Shown here: in pieces, positions 48,800 to 62,436 of the stretch
Layout of the letters: every line of letters starts with the position of its first letter
How positions within the stretch are numbered: the first letter of the stretch is position 1
Source: Monomorium pharaonis
Lineage: Eukaryota > Arthropoda > Insecta > Hymenoptera > Formicidae
Direction of reading: 5' to 3'
Length of the DNA stretch: 64,000 nt
Assembly: GCF_013373865.1 (NCBI RefSeq)
Contig: NC_050476.1
Coordinates: 19,605,686-19,669,685, forward strand
Position numbers and translations under genes: made by a program
Notes under the pieces: generated by a model
Told to the model about the DNA's origin: nothing
The model's input: only the letters and a program-made list of their open reading frames with translations
Databases searched by the model: none

Positions 48800-50327
48800 T
48801 GTTTTAGACTTCATTATTTTTTATAATTACTTTGATAGTCCAACAAATTTATTTTCAGATTTGTATACATGTATTGTGATTGACATAATTATAAATTATA
48901 TAAACTTTAAATACTTTGGTAAAACCGTTCTTTCGGTATACGTATGTCGAAGAAATGCTTTTATCTCGATTGCAAATCCTTTAACAGTTTCCGAATCAGT
49001 TTCATTAGTAGTACCCTATTTCGAGTGTCTCATCTTCAGAATTTGCAATTAAGCTTAAATCTCTTTCTTTTGTTCCTTTCATACACATATCCAGAAAATA
49101 ACAATTTTCGGAACACGAGAAACTGTATATATACATCGAAAATCGTAATCGCAAGACAATTACAGCTATATACGAGCGTACACAAGAAATATCCAGATAC
49201 TCGGATACTCGACACGCTAAGTGAAAAGTCGAAGAGCCATGTGGCGGTTTCGTGAGCACAAGTACCGATGTGATTTCCGTCGAAATCGCCGGGGCCGCGC
49301 TGTCCGCACGACGTAAATTTCCCGCGCGCCGCCGACGTGACCGACACGCGCGAAATACCGGGCGCGAACCGGCATTTATATGCGCCAGCTCGGAAATGAA
49401 TCCTTTTTATCCAGAACGAGACTCGATTTCCATATTCGCGCTCGTTGCCACGCGAAAAATATTTACCGCTCCGGGCAACTGGCGCGGAACGAATCGCGCG
49501 CGGAAAGACAGAAAGGAAAAGAAGGAGGAAGAGCAACAGGAAAATAAGAAGGAATTTAGGTATAACGAGCTCAAAAGAAAAGAAAAAGACAGAGAGAAAG
49601 AAGAAAGAGAAAGAGAGAGCGGCTGATCTCTCGCGCCGGGAAGAAAATTATGAAAATTTTGGCGCCGCGATAAACGAGGACGATGTCTACGACGAAAGAA
49701 ATGCGACGAGGAGGCGAAAGCCATTAGAATCTTTCGCAATTACCGAGCTGGATTAAATTAGTACCCCGAGGTTTCGCGTGCTCGCTAATGGCCTTAACTG
49801 TTTGTAAATGTAATCGTGGATCCTTTACATATACGCCGGCGCATACACGCGCGTATCTATACCGTGTACATAGATACATGTATAGATTTGTGTGTGGCGC
49901 GTTTGCGTTTCCGTGTGTTGGAAAACGGGTGTACCAATGACGGCCGGGCATAGTAAATTGTACGATTGTACGACTCATCCGCCGGTCGCACTGGCTATCA
50001 CGATGATTCGTCTGCGTGAACAGCGTTTTGAAAGCGTAATGTATGTAAACGGACCGAGTATATTGTCGTTTTGCGCCTCTTCCCTTGTTCCGTTTCCTCG
50101 CTCTTTCCCACTCACCGACATCGGAACGTTTAATTGTCATTAGCTGCGCTCTTTCTTAAATGTTCGCTCCCCCCCCCCCCCTCCTCGGATAATAGAATGA
50201 AACTTGCGAATTTAGGCAAAATCTCAGTATCGCGATATATTAGCGACTGTTAAACTTTGTTATTCTTATATTTGATGGGTTTAAACAAAAGGACAGACCA
50301 CCAATAAAGATTTCTTACAATTAATTT
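48800..50327. other. Non-coding, inferred intron / upstream region
   Basis: CpG-rich 49250-49800, including a purine-rich run at 49501-49620, and a poly(C) run near 50169-50182. Lys/Glu-rich frames across the purine run are compositional. Confidence 0.45.
49501..49620. repeat. Purine-rich (GAAA/GGA) tract
   Basis: About 120 bp of mainly A and G on the plus strand, with few pyrimidine interruptions and no strict period. It encodes Lys/Glu/Arg in chance frames. Confidence 0.75.
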
Positions 50328-50597
50328 TACTGTAAAAAATTTTTGTAAAATTATAACGCTAATAGTGGACAATTTTGAGATTTACTATAATGGTTGTAAA
50401 TTTTTATGTATGTGTACATAAATTTTGCAATAATTTCTTAATTTGTTTTTTACACTTGTTCACATACTGTAAATAAATTTATTACAAATTATTTTTATTT
50501 GTATATTTCAAAATTATAAACACGAGAAAATTTACAACTATTATAGTTGGTTTTAAAATTACCCATTATTATAATTTTACAAAAATGTTTTACAGTG
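50328..50597. mobile_element. MITE-like element, subfamily J (ACTGTAAAA termini)
   Basis: The foldback has inverted ends of about 70 bp: ACTGTAAAAAATTTTTGTAA on the left against TTACAAAAATGTTTTACAGT on the right. Further in, ACTATAATGGTTGTAAATTT pairs with AAATTTACAACTATTATAGT. Flanks are TT on both sides, so the duplication is ambiguous. Confidence 0.75.
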
Positions 50598-51164
50598 TTA
50601 ATTATTGATCAACTAAAGTTACCTGATTTACTACCAATAAAGTTGGAGCTCATATTTATTGTTTCCAGTGAAAAATGCATGATGACTTACCTGAAAAGAA
50701 AAAAAGAACAAGATTATTTATTACGGCAAAAAATATACTGAATTTTTAATGTAATGTATTAAATAATAATTTCTTGACATGTCAAATTACATGACATGAC
50801 GCAAATTTATTTTATTTATTATTATATCATTGCGTACATTTTCCCATATATTTTCTTTAATGTCGGCAATTAGAATTTTCTGGAGAAATCAAAATTACAG
50901 TGAGTTAACAATAACTTCGTCACCGGGAACGTATTGATAAAATAATATAGATGTGTTTATATAACGTCACGAAACACGTATATATCGTGATCGAAAATTC
51001 TGCACTGTAACGCATCGATCTTATCCTTATTCATTTAACTTAAGCACGTTCCCGCAATGAAACGCGATTGATGAAAGACGCCGACGAGGTTGTTGATCGC
51101 GCGTGTCGCAGAGTGATTGCTGATACCAGAAAGACTATATAAGTCTAATAATAAGTCTTTTAAT

Positions 51165-51185
51165 CACACACACACAAACACACAC
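51165..51185. repeat. (CA)n microsatellite
   Basis: CA dinucleotides with one AA interruption. The complementary (GT)n lies about 200 bp away. Confidence 0.88.
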
Positions 51186-51385
51186 TTGTAAGCATCGCGC
51201 ACTGCGCTGTTCAAATATATTTTCTGCAATAAATGACACATCATCGCCGAGCAACATCTAATTTACTAAGTTTTATCGATCATTTACGATGCAATAAATT
51301 TCCAATAAAAAAACAAAACATTTATTCATATCCTTTATCTAATAAATATTAGAAAAAAAATTAACTTTCTGACAAAGGAATCTTT

Positions 51386-51406
51386 TGTGTGTGTGTGTGT
51401 GTGTGT
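51386..51406. repeat. (GT)n microsatellite
   Basis: An uninterrupted run of about ten GT units. Confidence 0.9.
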
Positions 51407-54045
51407 AAATTCTATATTTTACACTCTACATAATTTTATGCAATAAGAGAAATCCATGTCATTAAAATATATTAAAGTTTTTTTCCACGTCATCAAAGTC
51501 TGTGAAATGTAATATATTCAATAATGCATGATGTAGCAAACATGCAAATGCAGTAATTTTAAGTAGTTTAAGAATATAAGAAGATATATTATTTTACTTT
51601 ATTTGCAAATTTTTGCGTGCTAATGTGCAATTGAAGAACGATCCGAGTATTCAACCTCCCCGGCGTCCGTGTCACAGCGCACGAAATTTATGCATTTAAT
51701 TAACTAATCCTTACGCCGCCGATAACGTTAAACGTCACGGGAGAGGGTTGACGAAGGATAAGAAATAAGTTAGTGCCTATCACGAGTGCTGATATCATGA
51801 CACAGCTTCAAATTTTAAAATTCTATAATAAATCCTCCAGGCTGTAACACTATGTAATTTGCAAAATTAATTACAATCTTTTTTAAAAACATTGATTTTT
51901 AAAATAAATTTTTATTCATTCGTAAAAAGTATAAAAGACGATGATGTTACGGCTTTCCCATTTACATTTTGTACAATAACTTTGTTAATAATCAATATTT
52001 CAAATTTAAAACATTTTAATATAATTTGAAATGGATATAGTCGAATAAAATATTAAATAATAAAAAAAAACAATCAAACATACATATATTACTGGGTATT
52101 AGCAATATTTCATAACTACAAGCTACAAAACAAATGATTCCATTCAAGTAATTCCTCATACCTAATGATAGAAATATTACGAATGACCATAATACTTATA
52201 AAGATCATAATACATCTCTACTAAGCATTAAAAGCAGCTTTTACATAAATTAATTATTTTATGTAAATAAAAACAATTTTGTCATCTTTTGCTTATCATT
52301 TTCGCAATCAATATAAACGAAAAAGTATTATTTATGAGTCTATCTTTCATATTTCTTCTTCTTATAGAAATTAAATAATCAATTTTTTAAATTTAAATGG
52401 TTTGAACCTTTAGCTAACATGCAACATGTATTAATGCATTCTCATGGATTGGCCATTTCCGTTTCTTATACGGTAGCATAAGACAGAATAAAAGGGGATG
52501 ATAGAAGGTGAAAAGGGAGAAGAAGAGGAGGCTCTACTGATACCGGAGAGACTTATGTGCTCGAGCTTTACCATCGTAACCCACATCTCGACCGGAAATT
52601 AGCCGGGGAAAAATGAAGCCGCGCGCTATCGAAAATCACTGTGGAAGGTACTCGCAATTTTTTCGTGTATACGATTCATCATTGCCTAGACGTTTACGTA
52701 ACGAGTTTGGAGGTCTCGGACCAAGTAAATATAAATCCAAACTTGATCGCAATCTCAACTTTTATTATTAACTACAATTTTATCTTTATAACAATTGTAT
52801 TAATCAAATTGACGCGATACTCTATTCTATTTTTCATTCTGATTATCTGAAAATTCCTTAAAAGAAAATTCTCCCCAAAAAATTAAAGTAAAATAATGAT
52901 TGATACAAGGACGTTTGTCAAATAACATTAACTCGAGAGGCACAGCTCTTGTATGTACAGCGATGTTATTGCCAAGTGCCAAAGCGAAAATCGTTTCTCT
53001 AGATCGAAATGCATTCTATTAGATACATATCGACTACTTCGCCGTAGAAGTTTGCGCACGATGCGACTGCGGCACGGTAAAATATGGAAATACGTCAGCC
53101 CCTTTAGGGGATATCTGAAATAAGCGCGTCTACGGTGGATATTAAGTAACATTAGGCCATTACTTTCGAGTCTGGCTCGGCGGAACTTTGCAGGGGAGTC
53201 TGACTTTAACTCGGCACGCCTCTGCAAATTGTCCGACCATTAGGGTTACATTGCGCAAAGATGGATACGCGCATATATATATATACACGCCGTGCCAATG
53301 GCCGATTCGACGAGTAATCCGTAATCTTTTTTTTTCTTCCTTTCAAGCAAATCAAATTATCGATTGATACTATAGAATACGTAAAAGTATAGAATACGCG
53401 ACGCGATGTGGGAATAAGAAGAACAACAACGAGCCGACAATGATTGGCATCGTTGCCGCGAGGTGTGAAACAGCGTGACTCCGCCAAGGAAATGGTACGT
53501 TCTGTGATTTATGTGCACGATACCTTCTATGTATTAATAAACTTTTGTGAAATTAAACGTTATAACAAGGTGCATTAAAATTCCTTAAATTTCCCTTCAA
53601 AACTTTCCTGTAATGATGAGTTAATATTGTGATTCTTTTGACAACCTTCAACTACTTTGTGATAAATTTCAATTTGCTTCAGAACTAAAATCTTTTTTTT
53701 TATGCAAAAGCATAATTATTGTATATACTTAGAAATAATAATGTAATAATATATAATAATGTAATACAATTATATAAAACAAACTTTTATAATTAAATTT
53801 TTAATATAATCCTTTTATTTTACGATAAATTTCAAAATAGAGAAAAATTTGCAACATTACCATAAGATATAATAAACGGTCTATAATAAAAATTTTACTT
53901 CTTGCATTTATTTCCTGAAAACAAAGACAAATTTAAATAATTCCGAAAAGATTCTCATTCTTAAGATTACGCGAGATGCGACTCTTTCTTTCTCTAAAGA
54001 TGTAATACAAATTATCTCTGGAATAACTTAACAAAAAATAGCGCA

Positions 54046-54401
54046 CACTAATAGAAAAATATGTTGTATTTGTAACTATAATTGCATAGTAAAATAATTA
54101 TACCCAACCATTTAACATGGTTGGGTCCCCGATGAACCATAAATTTATGTTGGTTTAAACTATATTATAGTTCTCATAACCATAATATTAGTTTATGCAA
54201 CTTATGATATGGTTGCTATAACCAAAATAGAGATTTTTACACAGTTACTTGTACCATAAAATAATCATTATAAGCATTTACCATAAATATATAGTTATTA
54301 TTACCAATATTATAGTATATATATAAAAATGACATTCCTAACTATAATTATTATACTATGCAATTATAGTTATACAAATACAACATATTTTTCTATCGGT
54401 G
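54046..54401. mobile_element. MITE, subfamily B, copy 2 (rearranged, CA duplication)
   Basis: Ends CACTAATAGAAAAATATGTT and AACATATTTTTCTATCGGTG, flanked by CA on both sides (54044..54045, 54402..54403). The right arm matches the right arm of the copy at 21710..22155. Much of the left arm is replaced at about 54101-54160 by unrelated DNA containing a perfect small hairpin. Confidence 0.87.
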
Positions 54402-54403
54402 CA

Positions 54404-55947
54404 ACAAACTTACAATATATTGTGTACGATCGTAAGAGAGAATTTTTATATCGTTCTAAAACAAAGCAGTTTCCGCATGACATATCGTTCATTCACGGTG
54501 TCTGACCGTTCACCAATCAAGTAAAAAAAAATAGAGAACCTGCTCATCCAGGCATACGTAGCGGTGACTCGATCTCTAATACTGTCAAACACACACATAC
54601 ACACACACACAAACACACGTACACGAATATAGACAACGTGCCGATACTCGTTCGCACCATATAACGGACCACGAAAAAACATATGGCAGGTGGTCCGCAT
54701 AATAGTTTGCATATTCATTGGTTTTCTGGCTTATCGAGCCCGTATCAACGGCGTGCTTAATTGACTTCAGATTCTCTCATTAGCGCAAATGGGTTAATTC
54801 CGAAACTGTGTTGCATGAAGCGCCAAGAAATCGCACAATCGCATTCAAAGAAACGTACAAAACCAAAAAGATCAAAATGCCCCCCTCCCCCTCAAAAAAG
54901 AAAAAAAAAACGTTTTAAACAAGACTCCACCAGCTAAAGCGCGTTAAAATAAAACCAAGAGACTTTTCCATTCAAGGTTCTCTCTTGTACTTTGAATAAA
55001 AGAAATCCTGCTGTTTCCATCAGAAATGATGTACAGGTCCGTCGTATAATTTACGATATTACGTTTTACGGTTGTTACGTCGTAATTACGAAACGAGCGG
55101 CGCATCAGTAAAGTTCAATGAGTCGTGATATTTATCGCTGAATGCGCATACATAATTCTCAAATTCTCGGGGGCGATTCTCTTTAGCGGCGCGGCGACGC
55201 TTACTTTCCATGGCGAACAACAATCACGTTGATTCTATACCGCGATAATTGACATGCGGCGCGCGTACAATACTCCCATAGGTTACCTCGCGCGACGCTC
55301 CTTTACTTTTGACGCGCTCCGTCTTTTACTCCGATCGCTCGTCGCAACGCGAGAGCCGAAGAGAAAATTCCACGCGGAACTTTCAGAAGCGAATAGTCCG
55401 TCCGTGCTCCGTCCCCGACGTGCACGACAAAACGCAACGGGGGACGAAGGCAGCGACAGAATTTCGACGTCCCACGCGTCTCTACTCCAGGTCTCATAAT
55501 CGAGGATGTAATTTCGAGCAGTTATATCCAGAACAATTTGCCGGGCACTTGCCGTAGCGTCTCTACTCGGTTGAAAGGGGTAAATAATACCGGACGAATG
55601 CCTCCGAGTTATTAGCGAGCGGGAATGCGCGGGAAACTTTCTAGACTGTTTCCACAGGACGTAAGAGAGACGGCATAAACCTCTGGAAATTCCGTCCCGT
55701 GCTGGAATACGTCGTGCAATACGTAAACGAAATTTACTGCGGCACTTTTTAGCTCGGGCAAAGCACGACTCTCTGGATTTAAGCCGACAATTCGGTTTTA
55801 CTTCACTCCGAAGTGCTTCCACGTTCCGCAATTAAATTTGCAAACAGAAAAACTTTGCTCTTAACTTTTTACTTTTAACTGTAATTTAATATTCATGGAT
55901 ACGTAGAGAAGATTATTCTCTCCTCGTTTCTCGTATTTAAAGATTAA
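54404..55947. other. Non-coding, inferred intron / upstream region
   Basis: Contains a CA-rich microsatellite (54588-54618) and a CpG-rich island at about 55080-55800. The 182-codon minus-strand frame in the island is Arg/Ser-rich, has no domain and overlaps other frames on both strands. It is treated as chance. Confidence 0.45.
54588..54618. repeat. (CA)n microsatellite, imperfect
   Basis: CA dinucleotides with CATA and CAAA interruptions over about 30 bp. Confidence 0.88.
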
Positions 55948-55949
55948 CA

Positions 55950-56156
55950 CACCGAAGAAAAAAGTTGTTAAACTAAATTTTTCAACTTGATTAAATTTTA
56001 TTAATTCGAGTATTTATGTATTTCAGCTAAAAATACAAATACTTGAATAAAAATTCAAATATTTTGTGTATTTAAGTTAATGCTGTTAAAATAAATAATT
56101 TAACTAAAGAAATTTAATCAAATTAACAAATGTAGTCAAATTAACAACTTTCATTG
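55950..56156. mobile_element. MITE, subfamily C, copy 3
   Basis: Starts CACCGAAGAAAAAAGTTGTT. The subterminal AACTAAATTTTTCAACTTGA and the inverted GTAGTCAAATTAACAACTTT show membership of the family at 26595. The right end (TTTCATTG) has lost part of the A/T run. Flanks are CA on the left and TA on the right. Confidence 0.78.
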
Positions 56157-56158
56157 TA

Positions 56159-59140
56159 TTAATATATTATTAAGAAAAATATGCTCAAATATAAGATAAT
56201 GTCTCAAACATGTTGCTACACATACAAAAACTTATTCTTAAATATGCTTTTTCATAATATTAAAATTTTAATTCTGAATACTTTAGGATATTTATAAGGT
56301 GGATTAGTTTAAATATCATAAAAATTAAAGTTTAAAAAAATAAATTTGTTACACTAGATTAAAATCTATATTTTGTTATTCCTAAAAATTTTTTAAAAAC
56401 ATTACGTATTTGTCAAGATAATACATATTATTTATTTTATAAACAAAATATTGAAAAGAAGTATTCAAGACAAACATTAAAAACATTAAAGAGTTTTAAA
56501 TTATCTGGATATTGGTTCATTGAGATGCTTCACAAGTTTTTTAATATTCGGAATAATTTAAAAGTGTTTTGCATGTTTCTATATAAACATCATTTATACT
56601 ATTTCATTAATTATAATTAAATCATTTTATATCGTAAATTCTTCAATCTTGGCTCTGCATCGTTACATATCCAATCACTGGGATATTTATCTTAAATATG
56701 TTAATAATGTTAATATATCAATGATTTTCATTTGAGGGGAAAAAATTATTTTCAAATTTGCAGAAAAAGAATTTCTATTTACAAACAGGATGTTTTCCGC
56801 AAGCGGACATTCCCATACGTACAGGAAGATCTCTAAAATAGTAATACTGAATTATTCCTACTGCATGCGCACACCACAGCGTGACTATCATGTTGCAACC
56901 GCGTTCACGGACGATTCTTAAAAACGATCGATTTTTCTAGCCGAGAAAAACAAAACTCAAGAGTAAAAACCAATCGTGCCACATGTGGAATATTGAGAGG
57001 ATTCTCTCTTCTCGTCTTCAGCTAACATGATTTAATCTAGTCTGAAGACTACTACGTCAAGACAAGCGCAATTTCATCTCTGTTGGTCATCGACCAAATG
57101 CACATCATCTCAACGAGCCGTAAGCTTCTACCGGGTGTTCGATTGATTAAAGTATTTATTTAAAGATTTAACATTTCACAAAATCTAAAGGCATATTGTC
57201 ATTTACTCAATTTTTTCATTTTTTTATCCTAATATTAATTAAACTTCCAATTAAACTATTGTTTATATAAAATTCAATTAAAGTAACTGCAATATACAAT
57301 ATTGTTCTTAAAATGATTTACTAAAACAAAAGTTGATTTACAAAATAAATCAATAAATGTGACAAAATATAATCATACATATACTCAATATTTTAATGCA
57401 ATATATTTTTTAGAAAAAATTATTATTATGCTCTTATCTTTTTTTTTAATTAATGATGTTCTGTTTGTTTTATTTCAATCATAATACATCGACACGCCAG
57501 ACAAACAATCGTTTAGAACATTAAATTCCTGTATGAATATCACTAAAATAGACAAGGACTTTCGTTAATGAGAAAAACGAGCATTTATTATTTATATCAC
57601 GTTCTGGCAATCAACAATCTACTACGCAGCAAGTGTGCGTTCGTGTCGAGAAAATGCCATAACTTTGTGGCCCGTAATGATTATAATCTAAGCTTTGTTA
57701 CCTGTAATCACTGCCACAATGTATCTTTGAATTATGTTTATTCTCAGATTCTAATCGAAAAGGAAGAGAGTCAAAAATGTGGCTTCTAGATTAAGTTTAC
57801 ACACTATATATAGTACACACCTGCTATTATATTACATTTGTATCGTGAAAAGCCCTTGCCGATAATCGCACAAAAAAGTTATCAACAGAAATTTGCATAG
57901 CTTTAATATTTTCTATGCATTTAAAAGTAACTACTTATTTATGCGTTAAAATATATATTCACGTCTTTTTGTACTTGATAAGTAATTTTAGAGAAAACGG
58001 TTTATATTGCGATTTTCCCAAGCTTTTCTTTGCAACGAAATAATATAAAAATTAGAATATATATATAAATTAATGCACACATTTTATTTAACAAATAGTA
58101 ATTTACTTAGCATCAACCAATAATTTAAGAACACACATAATTAATAGATTGTGTAGACTGTATTATAATAATTTTATATATATAAAAAATTTTGTTCTCA
58201 AGAAACATTGACGCTGTAATCCATCTTTCCTGATTTTTTTCAAGTATTAAATCTTAACAAACTGATGCATTATTTACTATCTTGTTTCCGACAATCAATT
58301 TGTCGATTTCATGTTGCCTTGTCTTAAATCAGCGCAGTCAAGTTTATGTATCTCGTCGTTATATCTCACCGTGGGCTGATGTATATTTGAATAAATCAAT
58401 TTGTTAATCGTCCCTGAAGCTGCGTTGAGACGTGATGTCTGCAAATTAATTATGACGGCAACGCGCAAGAGAGTTTCTTGAACGATCCACAGATAAATGT
58501 AATATTAGAGATCGACATCTGCACAAGTGTCTTGAAAGTTATGCAGTTACTCCCAATCATTAATGGCAGCTGATTTAAATTTTCGAAGACAGTTACCTTA
58601 ATTAAATATGTATAAAGAGACCAAATAATTTTAATTAATTATTAAAATACGAAGCTTGTGCGCAGATGAAATTATAATTAAGTGGTATTCATGCGAATCA
58701 AGGTTACTTTGATGAATAATGCGCAATAAATATCGCGTTTCAGATTTCATTAGACAATTATAACGACGATCTGCACGCGCGATATAATCATAATCTCACT
58801 AATTAGAGCGCTCGTTAACTGGCCTCTTCGATGCTCATTCTCGCTCAATTATCGCGCGTTTAGAATTAAACATTTTGATCACATTATATCATTTTATTAT
58901 ATAACACGTGTCTGTGAATTCAATGTCAAAATTCCTCACACGGTCCTTTGACTGTTTCGTAACGTGCAATTATATTTTCTAAAGAAACGATTAACAGAAA
59001 AATTTGCTTAATCGTCCTCCAGAGATTCTGCGAATTTCTGCTGTCTCGCGATTTCGCCCCCCAAAAAAATATATATGTATAACGATCGACATTACCCGAC
59101 AACGCCCATATAAATATAAGAGAGCGCAGCGCTGTTTTGT
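56159..59140. other. Non-coding, AT-rich inferred intron / upstream region
   Basis: Very AT-rich with few CpG patches. CTACCGGGTGT recurs at 57128. No exon, RNA gene or transposon with paired ends was recognised. Confidence 0.45.
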
Positions 59141-59930
59141 TGCTCGATATGTTTAATTAGCATAATTTCATGCCCGCCAGTACTGGCAGGTGGGACATGA
59201 GCGAACGGCCCCGCTTCCGGCAGGCATTCGAGAATCGAGTCACTGCCACTTCGACGCGATTTATTTAACCCAATTACGCGAAAAAAAATAATAAACGACG
59301 AAAATTTCTTCTCAATCTTTTTGCAATATGTATTCCAAAAGTTTTCAGTCTTGAAAGGTTACTGTATACAGATTTTTGTCCAAGATTCTCTCTCCGTACG
59401 AATTGATATCGCGCCGTCGCTATTGCCCAAAAAAATAATACTATCTTCATTCCCCCCTCCCCTCTCTTTCTCTTTCTCTGAAACGACCGATGCTGCCTGC
59501 TAGCATGCAAATCCCGGCGCAATCGTTTCTTACAAATTCGTGTTAGGTCGGGTCAGCTTGAGCCAAACTCGGCTCGCAGACGTGTAATCTGCCGAGCTAG
59601 CCACTAGGCGGGGTAATGATACGCTCGTGATCGGCGCGGAGGGGTATCAAGATAGTAGTAGCCACTAGTATATTGCTATAGAGAGAGAGGTGGTACGGTT
59701 GAAGGCGCGGTGTGGTGAGTACTCGGTGAGACAAGTCGGAGCTTCGAGACGGGAGCGATCTATATTTACGTACCTGACGCGAACGCTTGATCTAGACGGC
59801 ACAGCTACCGACCAATTCGCAATAACGTATTTCCACCGTCATTCGCTAAACGCGAGTAAAATTGCCACGAAAACAGCTCGCAAATCATGTGTCATTGAAT
59901 AATGCGATTCGAGCCTCTCGGTCTGCAATT
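59141..59930. other. CpG-rich segment with palindrome and donor-like site
   Basis: Includes TTTAATTAGCATAATTT at 59150-59166, a perfect 12-bp palindrome GCCAGTACTGGC (59176..59187), and CpG-rich DNA at 59500-59920 with a GTGAGT donor-like string on the plus strand near 59714. A regulatory element or non-coding first exon is possible but not demonstrated. Confidence 0.35.
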
Positions 59931-62434
59931 CGAACGTTTTCCTTCAAGAGAAATACATGTACCGATGAACCTTACAATTTTATATGCGTTTTTATGGGAA
60001 ATTTTGTTATTTTTATGAGATAAAGCTTTTGTTAAAAAAATTTTTTTTTTTCGAAAAATTTTCTTTAAAAAAAGTACACTACTTATTCATAAAAAAGTTG
60101 TAATTATATTTGAAATTAAAAGCATTTTATTTAACAGACTTTTATTTATTTCATAAGAAGTTCAAAATCCGCAATATTTTCTTCGATTATTTTTTTATCT
60201 CGTACTTCGATAATTCAATCTAAACGATGCGGAATATCATTGCACTTTCTTGCGTTACGTTATGCGAAAGCGTTTACTCCGCAGCTCCTCGCGGAACGTG
60301 ACTAATTAAACGTCAGGCGAAGAATTTTATCTGTAACCACGCGAAACTGTAACTGTCAGTAAGTGGTGCGAAATATGCATCTAAGTAAGCGAGGATGCTG
60401 CAGTATACGTTAGGCGGGATTATTTTACGCCACTTGCCTCTAAATGCACATCGTATCATTGTAATGTTGAATAAATTTTTTACAGATACGCCTCCCTGCA
60501 TTTTTTTTTCATTCAATGCGCAAGTTGTAGCCATTTTATCAATTGTTATTCACATTTCCACAAATATACATAAATAACAAAGAAAAGTTAAAAAATTAAT
60601 ATATTTATATAAATTAAAAAAATTTTACCATGTCTAAAATATTAATAAAATATACAAGTTAAATGTTTCATCTATAAAATATTGCATTAAATGACATAAT
60701 AGTTGTATTATAACTGTCTTCAAAATAAAAAAATTATGGAAAAATTACAGATTTTTGAAAGTAACGAAAAACTGACGACAATTTTCTATCTAAATCAAAA
60801 ATTAATTTTTTTTAAGTAGAAATATGCTTCAATCGAAATGTATTAAGAAATAATAACAGAAATCTGAATTTTTTACATAACTAATTTTATTATTATTTCA
60901 TGTTATTATATTTTTATATAACTAATGTTATCAACATTTATAAAAATTGGTATATCTTAACAAAAATGTTTAATAATAAGACTTATACGAATCTAATGTA
61001 GCATTTATGTGATCTCTTTACGACATAATTGATCCATATAGGTATACTAGTTTTGTTTAATACGGCATTCAGTGAATACGGATTTGTTAAATACAAAACA
61101 AGAATTAACTGTACACAATCACTATTATTACTCTTTCAGTTAAGTGTCTTTAAATCTAAATGCATACTGACAGTTTTTTAATTGCTACCCGCGTTTGCGA
61201 CGTAACATGATTCCGAGTATGATCTCGACAGTTAATTGCACGGACAAGAATTCGGTTCGTAGTGTAGACTCTGAGATAATTTTTGTACGCGAATCAAAAT
61301 CTCTTCGCTCTAACTGTAAGTCAGTCCGTAATAATACCGGCTGAGAGAATAATAGAGGTGCAATGCGCGTTGCAAAAGATATCGTACACGCAACTACCGT
61401 GGTAATAGTAATTAACTTTACAAGAGGATGTCGCTCGTTCGACAATTTGATAGAATTAATTTCCTATTTTTTAACAAACGCGCGAAAAGCTCCACATATT
61501 CTTACAGACACACACCTATACGAATGTATATTTATATACAACATATTTCTATTATACAACACATACACACACATACCTAATAAATTAATATTTATACTTT
61601 AATATATGCATATTTAAAACTTGACGTAAATCTTGACTCGACATAAAGGTTTCGGTTTTGTCTTTGAATACAGAAACTAATTATATAAAATCTCTTATTC
61701 ATTAAGGTCTGCGAGAGAGAAACACAAGATTGTAAATTATATTAAGATATTTGTGCATTGTATCAATTACGTAACATGCATCTGTGTATCAACGCAAATT
61801 GAATACAGTATGCACAATTTACGTCACGAAAAACAAACTACGTCAGCCAAGATTCTCGTAATTGTAGATTAAGTTTATACATTATATGCTTTCTTCGACA
61901 AAAAATAAAGCTACACGTTTCGAGTGCATAGAATGCGATAGTCAGGGCATCGTTTAGAAACACGCGATGTTATATATATTCATATAATGCGTCAATACTC
62001 ATAAAATACATATATCATGAGATAATCAATCATTACATTCAAACTCCATTTATCGGTTATTATATGAGAATAACCGCGCCTCCTGAAGGAAAAATTTATA
62101 ACGTCGTGGTAGCAATCAACAAGCTCCACATTTCCTACCAGTGACAATTAACAACGATAAAAAGATCTCGACTACTCTTCGCTGCCATCAATCATACGTC
62201 GTGGAATCACCGTCTGATTTCTTACGCAAATACGCCTTTCACTGAATCAAAGAAGTAAAGGACAGAGGACGGAGCCTTATAATGGTGGAGAGGTGGACCA
62301 AAGCGTCATGAGAAATTTAACTGCAGTTATCTTAATTGCACAATTTTTTCCAACGCCAATTTGTAAAATTAGCTGTCATTATTAAATTTATGCAATGCAT
62401 AAGATCCAAAACAAACTATCCAATTTGCCGTATG
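59931..62434. other. Non-coding, AT-rich inferred intron / upstream region
   Basis: Long AT-rich stretch with a small CpG-rich patch near 60230-60420. Nothing else was recognised. Confidence 0.45.
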
Positions 62435-62436
62435 TG

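Larger units (their letters stand above)
50600..54043. other. Non-coding, mostly AT-rich inferred intron / upstream region
   Basis: Includes (CA)n and (GT)n runs at 51165-51185 and 51386-51406 and CpG-rich patches at 51620-51740 and 52970-53480. No exon, RNA gene or complete transposon was recognised. Confidence 0.45.

Noticed and set aside
55283..55831. 182-codon minus-strand frame
   Set aside because: It lies in a CpG-rich island where stops are rare. It is Arg/Ser-rich, overlaps frames on both strands and has no recognisable family features.
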